A DNA stretch of 64,000 nucleotides from Burkholderia arboris. GTDB taxonomy: Bacteria > Pseudomonadota > Gammaproteobacteria > Burkholderiales > Burkholderiaceae. Made by a program: the position numbers and the translations under genes. Below are positions 57,240 to 64,000 of the stretch, piece after piece. Within the stretch, counting starts at the first letter, position 1; each line of letters starts with the position of its first letter. The notes below the pieces were generated by a model. The model did not search any database, had not been told where the DNA came from, and saw only the letters and a program-made list of their open reading frames with translations. The stretch is from positions 124,001 through 188,000 of the forward strand of contig NZ_CABVPX010000009.1 of the NCBI RefSeq assembly GCF_902499125.1, given 5' to 3'.

Positions 57240-57827
57240 TTACTGATAGACCAGCGAGTACTGGACCTTCGAATTTGCCGGGCCGCCGATTGCCACGCCG
57301 GTCGCCAGGTACTCGGCGAAGAAGTTCAGCTGCGCGGTGCCGTCCGCGCCGATCGAGACCACTTGCGATTGCTGGTCGGGCGCGTTCGCGCCGACCACGA
57401 TCGGGCTCTGGCCGTCGTTCAGGATCTGGAGAACGACGTTTTGCGCCTCGGGATTCTCTGCCGTGCCCTTGTCGAGCGACAGCTTGCCGTCCGCCGTCAC
57501 GTTGGTCGCGTTTTCGAACGAGACCTGAACCTTGGTCGGATTGCCCGAGCTGGATTCACCATCCACCGCGCAGCCCGACAGCTTGAAGCCGAACGCCGTG
57601 CGACCGGCCACCGAGCCGGCGGCGTTCAGCGAGCCGGCGCTGACCGTCGGCATCTGGACGGCCTTGTTGGACGTGCTGCCGGCATCGGTACCGTCGATCT
57701 TGCAGGTTGCCGCGGTGACGTTGCCGGTGAACGTGATCGTGCCGTCCGCCGCATGGGCGGCCGACGCCAGGCCAAGGCCAGCCACGGCGAGCAGCGTTGA
57801 AATGAGTTTGGTGCTTGCGAGTTTCAT
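57240..57827 (-). CDS. Major fimbrial subunit (FimA-type pilin)
   Basis: A 195-residue type-1-like pilin, first gene of the leftward operon and therefore the major subunit. The signal peptide ends at AAHAADG. The mature domain has GTITFTGNVTAATCKIDG and LSGCAVDG (disulfide pair) and the penultimate-Tyr C-terminal strand VQYSLVYQ recognised by the chaperone. It starts at ATG 57827, facing the second pilus operon across 758 bp. Confidence 0.94.
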   Translation of the reverse strand: MKLASTKLISTLLAVAGLGLASAAHAADGTITFTGNVTAATCKIDGTDAGSTSNKAVQMPTVSAGSLNAAGSVAGRTAFGFKLSGCAVDGESSSGNPTKVQVSFENATNVTADGKLSLDKGTAENPEAQNVVLQILNDGQSPIVVGANAPDQQSQVVSIGADGTAQLNFFAEYLATGVAIGGPANSKVQYSLVYQ

Positions 57828-58585
57828 AGTCTTGATCTCAAACGGTGGTTGATGTTGTGAAACGCACGAAAGCCGCTTTTTGACAGTGCACATTTGGGGC
57901 ATGGCAAGTCTTGGAATGGCGAGGTACGAATCAGGAACGATTGTCGAGAGTTCGACCAGTGGATGAAATGGGATTCGAACGAGATTGATTGTTGATTTAA
58001 TAGTACAAGTACTAAATCGGAATTTATGGTGTGGTTTGCGGGGTTGCGAGGTGAAATTGTTCGATGGATTTAACATTTTTAAATCAGCGGGTTATGCTGA
58101 TTCGGGTCTCCGTGCCGAAGACAATCGGACAGCCTCCGGTCCCTAGGGGGTGATGAATCGTAAGTCAGTCATTCTGCATAGTCCGAAAGGATAAATTTAA
58201 GGGGTGCGATATCCCTGGTCGGATTCGTAAAATTAAAAAAATATGAAGGCGAGTCGTGAAAATCCGGAAGTCGAATAAGACAAATCAGGCTGTGCACCCA
58301 CTATCCGGTGAGTCTTGCCTGGCCGGGCCGGCATCGGCGTCGGCACCGCATGGACAGGGTCGGCCATGCATGCAGTGCTTTTGACGGATTTTTTGGAAAT
58401 TCTGATTTCGTAAAAGTCCTAGTGATATTTTCGAATATTGACGAACAAGTTCTATTGACCGTCATGTAGGGTCGGCTGGCAATATTCGTGTCGTGGAATT
58501 GAATTATCCACGTACGGATTTCCGGTGTGAATTTAAAACGCCGGGAGTCGCTTGTTCGAAGCCTATTCTTGATAGAGACCAATCG
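57828..58585. promoter_or_regulatory. Divergent control region of two pilus operons
   Basis: A 758-bp AT-rich spacer between the FimA-type pilin gene (leftward) and the CS1/CblA-type pilin gene (rightward). No convincing gene lies inside. It carries many A/T tracts (57980-58090, 58190-58290, 58400-58530), a palindrome at 58001 and the CCCTAGGG palindrome near 58141. Size and composition suggest long leaders, silencer (H-NS-like) and activator binding, with the RcsB-like regulator as the obvious candidate activator. Confidence 0.6.
58001..58014. promoter_or_regulatory. Palindrome TAGTAC-AA-GTACTA
   Basis: A 6-bp inverted repeat with a 2-bp centre, extended by flanking GATTTA/TAAATC, 174 bases upstream of the FimA-type pilin start. 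The shape fits a dimeric regulator site; assignment to the neighbouring regulator is inference. Confidence 0.4.
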
Positions 58586-59116
58586 ATGAAACTCAGCAAA
58601 CTCATTCTGGCGCTCGGCGTTGGCGGCGCGGTGTTCGGCGTCGTGCAAACGGCGCAGGCCGAAGCCGTGTCGAAGAAAATCACGCTGACCGCACAGATCA
58701 ACGACGCGATCTTCGTGTCGAAGCCGGACGGCTCGTCCTGGTACAACACCGAAGAGCTGGCACCGACCGACTACACGCAGTCGAAGTTCACGAAGACGCT
58801 GCCGGTGCGCGTGTTCACGAAGAACGCCGATTTCAACATTTCGCTGGCGCAGCCGCTGAAGATGTCGAGCGGCGCGTACGAAATGAAGAATGCGAAGGTC
58901 ACGCTGTCGTCCAACGCGGGCCCGTCCGAGGTCAAGTTCGGCGCGGTCCAGAAGATCACGCAGACGACGCCCGGCAACGGCGGCTTCGACGAGATCCACA
59001 ACCTGAAGATCGACGTCGACGCACCGGCCCAGCTCGGCTCGATCAGCACCAACGGCAGCTATAGCGGCGATCTCGTGATGGTGTTCGAGCCTGCCGCTGC
59101 GTCGGGCACGCCGTAA
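58586..59116 (+). CDS. CS1/CblA-type major pilin of an alternate chaperone-usher pilus
   Basis: A 176-residue secreted pilin: signal peptide to about residue 23 (TAQAEA), then a mature domain without the Cys pair of classical pilins. KKITLTAQINDAIFVSKPDG and the later SDLV-type strand GDLVMVFEP resemble the CS1/CFA-I major-subunit family that includes cable pilin CblA. ATG 58586 begins the signal peptide; upstream codons do not fit. It is followed by a very strong hairpin and then the usher gene. Symbol withheld because homology to cblA itself cannot be measured here. Confidence 0.85.
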   Translation: MKLSKLILALGVGGAVFGVVQTAQAEAVSKKITLTAQINDAIFVSKPDGSSWYNTEELAPTDYTQSKFTKTLPVRVFTKNADFNISLAQPLKMSSGAYEMKNAKVTLSSNAGPSEVKFGAVQKITQTTPGNGGFDEIHNLKIDVDAPAQLGSISTNGSYSGDLVMVFEPAAASGTP

Positions 59117-59122
59117 CCCACG

Positions 59123-59151
59123 AACGAGCCCCGCTTCCGGCGGGGCTCGTT
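59123..59151 (+). terminator. Strong 12-bp hairpin between major pilin and usher
   Basis: AACGAGCCCCGC (59123-59134), loop TTCCG, GCGGGGCTCGTT (59140-59151) form a perfect stem 7 bases after the pilin stop. The T-tract is short (TTGT), so it may act as a leaky terminator and mRNA 3'-end stabiliser. That would give abundant pilin mRNA with limited usher expression. Confidence 0.8.
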
Positions 59152-59217
59152 GTCCCCTTCACGGCACGGTCATCGCACCGTGCCCGCCCGTCAAGAATCA
59201 CGTCAGAAGAAAATAGC

Positions 59218-61479
59218 GTGTCCGCCTATCAAGCTCCGTTTCGCGTCAACAAGCTGTGGCTGGGCGCGTGTCTTTTCATTTCATCGCACTCGTATGCAGA
59301 ACTGAAAGTATCGTATGGCGTGCCTGATGGATTCAGCGCGGCCGAGCTCGACGATACCGCGAATTACGTGGCGACGTTCAACGGCCGGACGTTGCCGGGT
59401 TTCATCGGCTACTCGCCGGAAGCGGCTGCGCTTGTCTTCGACGAGGAAAAGTACGAAGCGAACGGCATTTCGCGCGACGACATCGACACGCTTCGCCGTG
59501 TCGTGTCGCAGCTCGACTACAAGGAGTGCAGTCGCGGCTGCGATCTCGACATCGCCGGCTATCACGTCACCGTCGACAAGCTGAGACGCTCGATCGCCAT
59601 TCGCGACGCGGGCGAGGACACCATCGCACCGCAGACGGGCGTCGGCATCGTCAACAACCAGTCGCTCGATTTGCGCGCGGCGTCCGACGGGTACCGCACG
59701 GTCAACGTCAATGGCAATACCTGGGTCGGACTGCCGTTCCAGAGCTTCGGGTATGTCAGCTGGTATGCCAGCCACACCGAGACGCGCAGTTACAACAGCA
59801 GTACGAAAGGCGTGTCGTCGTATTACCTGCAGAAGAATTTCGCCAGCACCTACATGCGGGCGGGCAAGCAGAGCAGCATCGATTACGCGGCCGGGTCGGT
59901 CAGCACGCTGCTGACGCCGAGCTTCGACCAGTTCGTGACGCTCGGCAGCCAGACCCACCTGCAAGCCGACACGCGCGCGGGATCGCTGATCCTGTACGCG
60001 ACGGCGGAAGGCAACTACGAATTCTATCGCGGCGGCCGTCTGATCCTGAAGCGTCCGGCCATGCTCGGCCGCAACGAAATCAATTTCGCCGACCTGCCGG
60101 GCGGCTATTACCCGGTCGACGTGCGCCTCGTCGACCGGAACGGCAACGTGATCAATCGCGAGACGCGCGAGATCAACAACCTCAATTTCGGCGCGAGCAA
60201 CGGTAATTCGTGGCATGTGACGGCCGGCAAGGAGATGAGCGAGGGCGGATATCTGCTCGAGGCCGCGATGAGCCGGAACCTGAAGCTGTTCTACATGAAC
60301 GCGTCGGCGATTGCCGGGCGCGGCGGCAAGTGGGCGGCCGAAGTGAACGTCACGCGCCCGATGCAGATCGCCGGCGTCGACGTCGCGCCGACGCTCGGCG
60401 TGCTGAGCGGCGAACGCAGCACCGGCGCGTATATCAATATCTCGACCGCGAGCGAAGCGCTCGGCAGCCTGTCGGTGAGCCGGTACCAGAATACCAACGT
60501 GTCGCGTTTCTATGCGGGGCAGCCGAGCACGGCCGTGTCCTATAGCCGCAACGTGCGCGGGGTGACGTTCGGCTACAACTACCAGAAGTCGAATTCCGGC
60601 GAATCGCAGCAGGCCGAGGCGCGCTGGAACTACCGGCCGAACGGCCTGTGGGGCTCGTTCGCGCTCGGCGTGCAGAAGGGCGGCTTCCAGCCGAACCGCA
60701 GCAACGGCTACGGCGTGTACTTCAACATGACGATGATGCTCGATCGTGTGCAAGGCACCGTCAACGCGACCTATGCGGGCGGGAAGACACAGTTGAGCGG
60801 CGACGTCCGCAAGGAGTTCATAGACAGCTTCGGGTCGACCACGGCCGGGCTCACCGGCGCGCGCATCGGCAACGAATACAGCCTCAACGTATACGGCACG
60901 CGCGCGGGCACGCGCGGCGACGCATCGCTGAACCTCGGCCACAGCAGTGCGGGCAGCAACGTCGATTTCAACTATCGAGGCATGATCGCGGCCGGCCGTG
61001 ACGGCATCGCATTCGGGCGTTACAGCCAGAGCGGCAGCGCGATGCTGCTGAAGACGCCCGCTCTCGAAGGTCTGTCGTACGGTTTCAACGTCGAGGGCAG
61101 CCCCGTCGGCGATGGCGGCACCTATGCGGTGCCGTTGAACGCGTATCGCGACGTGCCGTTCGCGCGCGTGCTGAGCAACAGCGAAGGCGTCGACATGAAC
61201 ATCGAGGTGCCCGCGAACATCGTTCGCGCGCACCCCGGGCAGGTGTATTCCGCGAAGGCACGGATCGACATCAACATGATCTACAGCGGCTTCCTGACGG
61301 ATACGGCTGGCCAGCCCGTCAGCGGGAAGATCGTCGAGACGGGCGACACCGTGCACCCGAACGGGCTGTTCTCGATCGTCAGCAAGGCGATGCTGTCGAC
61401 GATCACGCTCGATTCCGGCGGCCAGCGGCGCACCTGCAACCTGAAGCAGCCGGACGGCAACTACTTCCGTTGCGAATGA
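59218..61479 (+). CDS. Alternate-type fimbrial usher (CooC/CblC/TcfC-like)
   Basis: A 753-residue outer-membrane usher from GTG 59218 with signal peptide ending near SHSYAE (about residue 28). It begins LKVSYGVPDGFSAAELD and is shorter and distinct from the classical usher at 53597. The barrel-like middle (SYSRNVRGVTFGYNYQKS; YGVYFNMTMMLDRV) and a Cys-containing C-terminal domain (RRTCNLKQPDGNYFRCE) fit the CS1-type usher group. It is followed closely by two chaperone genes. Confidence 0.88.
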   Translation: MSAYQAPFRVNKLWLGACLFISSHSYAELKVSYGVPDGFSAAELDDTANYVATFNGRTLPGFIGYSPEAAALVFDEEKYEANGISRDDIDTLRRVVSQLDYKECSRGCDLDIAGYHVTVDKLRRSIAIRDAGEDTIAPQTGVGIVNNQSLDLRAASDGYRTVNVNGNTWVGLPFQSFGYVSWYASHTETRSYNSSTKGVSSYYLQKNFASTYMRAGKQSSIDYAAGSVSTLLTPSFDQFVTLGSQTHLQADTRAGSLILYATAEGNYEFYRGGRLILKRPAMLGRNEINFADLPGGYYPVDVRLVDRNGNVINRETREINNLNFGASNGNSWHVTAGKEMSEGGYLLEAAMSRNLKLFYMNASAIAGRGGKWAAEVNVTRPMQIAGVDVAPTLGVLSGERSTGAYINISTASEALGSLSVSRYQNTNVSRFYAGQPSTAVSYSRNVRGVTFGYNYQKSNSGESQQAEARWNYRPNGLWGSFALGVQKGGFQPNRSNGYGVYFNMTMMLDRVQGTVNATYAGGKTQLSGDVRKEFIDSFGSTTAGLTGARIGNEYSLNVYGTRAGTRGDASLNLGHSSAGSNVDFNYRGMIAAGRDGIAFGRYSQSGSAMLLKTPALEGLSYGFNVEGSPVGDGGTYAVPLNAYRDVPFARVLSNSEGVDMNIEVPANIVRAHPGQVYSAKARIDINMIYSGFLTDTAGQPVSGKIVETGDTVHPNGLFSIVSKAMLSTITLDSGGQRRTCNLKQPDGNYFRCE

Positions 61480-61511
61480 CGGCTTCGACAATGAACTTTA
61501 CGGATGGACAC

Positions 61512-62198
61512 ATGAATCGGAAATGGCGAATCGCACGCATCGCAGCGGGCGGTCTTTGGCTGGCAACCGCGCTTTCGGCACACGCGGAAGGCGAACTGAT
61601 GGTGATGCCGGCCACCGTCAAGGTATTCGATGGGCACGAGCAGAAAGTGACGGTGCGCAACCTCGGCGATGCGCCGCTTTATCTGTCCGTTTCCGTGCAG
61701 AAGGTCACGAATCCGGGCATGACGCCCGAAACGAAGGTAGCGCTCGGCGATCTGCCGCATCCGGGCATCCTCGCGAGCCCCGACAAACTGACGCTCGGGC
61801 CGAACCAGGATCGCTCGATCTCGCTGAAGTCGCTTGCGGAGCCCGGGAACGAGGAACTGTACCGGCTGTACATCGTGCCCGTGAAATCGCTGAAGGTGGA
61901 CGATGCGCCGCAAGACAAGATCACCGCGCCGATGTCGGTTTCCGTCGGATACGGCGTGCTCGTCCGGCTGATGCCGCCCCCGGGAAAGCAGCGCAGCGGA
62001 TGGGCGCATCGGTGTGACGGCGGCGGGCTGACGCTCGAAAACACCGGCAACGTGCGACAGGTCTTCACGGACTTGACATACGACAAGGCGCCTGCCGCGC
62101 AAACCGTCGCCGTGTTTCCGGGCACGCCGCAGCGGTTCGCCACGAAGCGGATGACGCTGCGGGTCGACGACAAACCTCGGACACTGCAGTGTCCGTGA
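61512..62198 (+). CDS. Alternate-type pilus chaperone (CooB/CblB-like)
   Basis: A 228-residue periplasmic chaperone: signal peptide to about residue 27 (ALSAHA), an N-terminal Ig domain (ELMVMPATVKVFDGHEQKVTVRNLGD) and a shorter C-terminal domain with a Cys pair (HRCDGGG; LQCP at the end). The ATG at 61512 is preferred over 61491 or 61470. Its last bases overlap the next chaperone-like gene by 10, so the two are coupled. Confidence 0.85.
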   Translation: MNRKWRIARIAAGGLWLATALSAHAEGELMVMPATVKVFDGHEQKVTVRNLGDAPLYLSVSVQKVTNPGMTPETKVALGDLPHPGILASPDKLTLGPNQDRSISLKSLAEPGNEELYRLYIVPVKSLKVDDAPQDKITAPMSVSVGYGVLVRLMPPPGKQRSGWAHRCDGGGLTLENTGNVRQVFTDLTYDKAPAAQTVAVFPGTPQRFATKRMTLRVDDKPRTLQCP

Positions 62199-62674
62199 CG
62201 ACCCGCCGCGCCCGGATGGCGATGGGCATGCTGGCAGGGCTGGCGTGTGCGGGCAGCAGCGTGGCCGCCGGCGTGCTGAAGCTGTCGCGTGTGGAACTGA
62301 CGCTGGAGCCGGGCCGGCCACCGGGCGAACTGTATGTCGAGAACGTCGGTGATACGCCGCTCTACCTGGATGTCGAGCAGCACCTGCTGACCAATCCGGG
62401 AGAGGCGCCGGAGCGGCGGGTGCCGATTGCCGAAGTGGCACGGCCGAGCTTGCTGGTGCTGCCCGGCCGGCTCTCGCTCGCACCGGGGCAGCGGTACAGG
62501 ATGGTGCTGAAAGAACTGAGTGTGCCGTCACGGCCCCAGGTATGGCGGGTCACGTTTCGGCCGAACGAGCGGGTACGCGTCGAAGGTGGCGAGCGTAAGG
62601 GCGCGGCGGCGCCGCTGTTCGTCAAGATCGGGTACGGCGTGGTGATTTACCAGCGCGCGACCGGGAAGGAATAG
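62189..62674 (+). CDS. Short, single-domain chaperone-like protein
   Basis: A 161-residue protein from GTG 62189, overlapping the previous gene. It repeats the N-terminal domain of the preceding chaperone (LKLSRVELTLEPGRPPGELYVENVGDTPLYLDVEQHLL against the same block upstream) but stops after the first Ig-like domain at IGYGVVIYQRATGKE. It has a signal peptide (to about residue 27). No frameshift is visible and the stop is clean, so it is a natural half-chaperone, perhaps dedicated to the tip subunit encoded next. Confidence 0.8.
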   Translation: MSVTTRRARMAMGMLAGLACAGSSVAAGVLKLSRVELTLEPGRPPGELYVENVGDTPLYLDVEQHLLTNPGEAPERRVPIAEVARPSLLVLPGRLSLAPGQRYRMVLKELSVPSRPQVWRVTFRPNERVRVEGGERKGAAAPLFVKIGYGVVIYQRATGKE

Positions 62675-62729
62675 GCAGGAATGCGAACAGGTTCGTTGTG
62701 ACGAGAGACTGCAACATGACTGGAGCGAC

Positions 62730-63776
62730 ATGAAAAGAGCGATTGGGTTAATCGGAATGGCGAGGTGGCGGCAATCCGGTGCATTGGCATTGGCATTGGC
62801 ACTTGCCTTGTTCTCGCGTGGTGCGTCGGCGACGCTCGAGTATGGAAACGTCATGGGCTCCTTCACCAAATGCACATGGAGGAGCAACGGTGACGGAACC
62901 AGCACGATCGATCTGAATGTCTTTTACCTGCCGATTAGAGACGCACTGGGCAAGGACCCGTCGGGAGCGTTCCGGCCAGATAGCTGGTTCACCTCCAGGC
63001 TCGTGCGGGTATATACGTACGACAGCACCGGGAAGCCGGATCCAGGCCCTCAGGCGGCGGCGGCCACATTGGTGACGATGAATGGCACTTACCACGTGGG
63101 TGCCGGAGCTGTCGACACGGCTCGGGTTTATGACGGAAGCACCGTGGCCGGTCCTGTTCCTGGGTGGGATTTCGGAGGTTTCCGGGACGTCACTGTCCGG
63201 ATTCTGATCAACGACGCGAAGATCAAGGACTGGCCCGCAGTCGGCGTGGGCGCCGGCAACCGCACGAAGAGCGGCCATGTCTTTGATTATGCGGCGCTTT
63301 ATGTCAGCGACATGGGGGACGGCGCGTGTCGCAAGATCGATCCTGGCATCCGGCCGCCCAAGCCGCCGCCCATCGTCACCGTCGACATGGCCGCTCCGGA
63401 CTGGAACCTCGGCGAACTGCAGCGGGGCGAACATGAAGTCACGCTCGCCAAGCCCGCGGATCAGCTGTGCTTTACCTATATGGGCGAAGACGGCTTCCGG
63501 AATTTCGTCATCGACGCGACGAGCGCAAACGGCGTCGCCGGAAATCGCTATCTGCTTCGGAACGTTCGCCAGCCGGCCCAGAGCATTCCGTACAGCCTGA
63601 CGCTCGACAGCGGCACCGAACGGTTCCCGTTGCCGAACACGGGCAGTGCGGGCGTGAGACTGAACAAGGCGATGCGCACCTGTTTCATTCCGACGTTCAA
63701 GACGTCGGTGGACATGTCCACCGAGCCCGGCGACTACAGCGATGTGCTGTCGTTCACGGTCATGACCAAAACCTAG
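62730..63776 (+). CDS. Minor pilin/tip adhesin, CblD/CooD-like
   Basis: A 348-residue secreted protein with GGAG before the ATG at 62730 and a signal peptide ending near SRGASA (about residue 35). An N-terminal domain (FTKCTWRSNGDGTSTIDLNV) is followed by a Pro-rich hinge (GIRPPKPPPIVTVDM, about residues 207-221) and a C-terminal pilin-like domain with Cys (QLCFTYMG; MRTCFIPTF). The size, position after the chaperones and two-domain plan fit the tip initiators CblD/CooD. Confidence 0.82.
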   Translation: MKRAIGLIGMARWRQSGALALALALALFSRGASATLEYGNVMGSFTKCTWRSNGDGTSTIDLNVFYLPIRDALGKDPSGAFRPDSWFTSRLVRVYTYDSTGKPDPGPQAAAATLVTMNGTYHVGAGAVDTARVYDGSTVAGPVPGWDFGGFRDVTVRILINDAKIKDWPAVGVGAGNRTKSGHVFDYAALYVSDMGDGACRKIDPGIRPPKPPPIVTVDMAAPDWNLGELQRGEHEVTLAKPADQLCFTYMGEDGFRNFVIDATSANGVAGNRYLLRNVRQPAQSIPYSLTLDSGTERFPLPNTGSAGVRLNKAMRTCFIPTFKTSVDMSTEPGDYSDVLSFTVMTKT

Positions 63777-63784
63777 GAGTCTGA

Positions 63785-64000
63785 ATGAAGCAGCACATCT
63801 GGGGTTGCCTGCTTGCGGCGTCGGCTTGCCTGCCGATGTGCGCGGCGGCGCAGGAGATCAAGGGCAAGACCGTGAGCAAGGTCACGGCTCGCGTGGTGCG
63901 CGCGGACAACCTGATCGTGACCGACGACAAGGGCGGCTGGTTCGGCAGCGGTCTGACGATGCAGCAACTCGGCGGCTGGGATACGGCCTACGAAGTGCAG
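63785..64000 (+). CDS. Secreted protein of the pilus operon, cut by window edge
   Basis: The first 72 residues of a gene starting at ATG 63785, with AGGAG overlapping the previous stop (63775-63779). A signal peptide (MKQHIWGCLLAASACLPMCAAAQ) is followed by KGKTVSKVTARVVRADNL. Tight coupling to the tip-adhesin gene marks it as part of the same operon. The 3' part lies outside the window, so the function cannot be assigned; another minor subunit or a modifying protein is possible. Confidence 0.75.
   Translation, partial: MKQHIWGCLLAASACLPMCAAAQEIKGKTVSKVTARVVRADNLIVTDDKGGWFGSGLTMQQLGGWDTAYEVQ

Noticed and set aside
58586-63776. Naming the second pilus operon cblA/cblC/cblB/cblD
   Set aside because: The family and gene content fit, but an extra half-chaperone and an additional downstream gene differ from the cable-pilus operon, and identity to CblA cannot be measured here.

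Overview
The window is high-GC DNA with codon usage, gene families and gene order typical of Burkholderia, most likely a Burkholderia cepacia complex strain. The strongest taxonomic anchor is at 38170-41423. The two genes there put the phospho-acceptor residues at exactly the positions I recall for AtsR (His245, Asp536) and AtsT (Asp208) of B. cenocepacia, where the genes lie on chromosome 2. No rRNA, tRNA, CRISPR array, insertion sequence or phage gene was recognised.

Layout. 1-10455: the 3' part of a contact-dependent growth inhibition locus in the Burkholderia order A-I-(small membrane ORF)-B. It has a huge two-partner-secretion exoprotein, an AT-richer hydrophobic toxin tip, two small membrane proteins (candidate immunity factors) and the outer-membrane transporter. 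10728-15274: small-molecule metabolism (ArsR regulator, PLP-dependent decarboxylase, divergent LysR and M20 carbamoylase, cupin). 15604-20806: two tandem GH92 alpha-mannosidase-type lipoproteins with Asn/Gly/Asp/Gln-rich linkers. 20844-24414: an ArsR-rhodanese repressor facing a persulfide-dioxygenase-like metallohydrolase, an MFS transporter and an SDR enzyme across a palindromic operator. 24482-31674: SurE, AzlCD with divergent Lrp, an NlpC/P60-like papain-fold protein, a LysE exporter, small hypothetical proteins and a TetR regulator. 31721-36417: two copies of a 20-bp operator-like repeat upstream of a carboxylesterase and an APC permease, then a drug-efflux-type MFS protein. 36440-38126: flavin reductase, thioredoxin-like protein and YjbQ. 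38170-41423: the atsT-(periplasmic protein)-atsR phosphorelay operon. 41786-44457: three consecutive lipoproteins (Sel1, CsgG-like, tandem-repeat), perhaps a small export or surface system. 44821-64000: a fimbrial island with two paralogous hybrid kinases flanking an RcsB-like regulator, a leftward classical chaperone-usher operon (pilin-chaperone-usher-adhesin) and a divergent rightward alternate chaperone-usher operon of the CS1/cable-pilus type that runs off the window.

How the parts may work together (inference). Much of the window concerns surface contact: CDI, two fimbrial systems, the AtsR/AtsT adhesion and type VI secretion relay, and lipoproteins. The kinase-regulator-kinase set resembles the cblS/cblT/cblR arrangement that controls cable pili. 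The first kinase carries a receiver lacking its phosphoryl-accepting aspartate, while the second has an intact receiver plus an HPt domain, so phosphate flow to the shared regulator probably goes through the second kinase.

Most notable leads: the CDI toxin/immunity tip, the degenerate receiver, the 57828-58585 divergent fimbrial control region, the strong hairpin between major pilin and usher, the single-domain chaperone in the second pilus operon, and the CsgG-like/repeat-lipoprotein trio.
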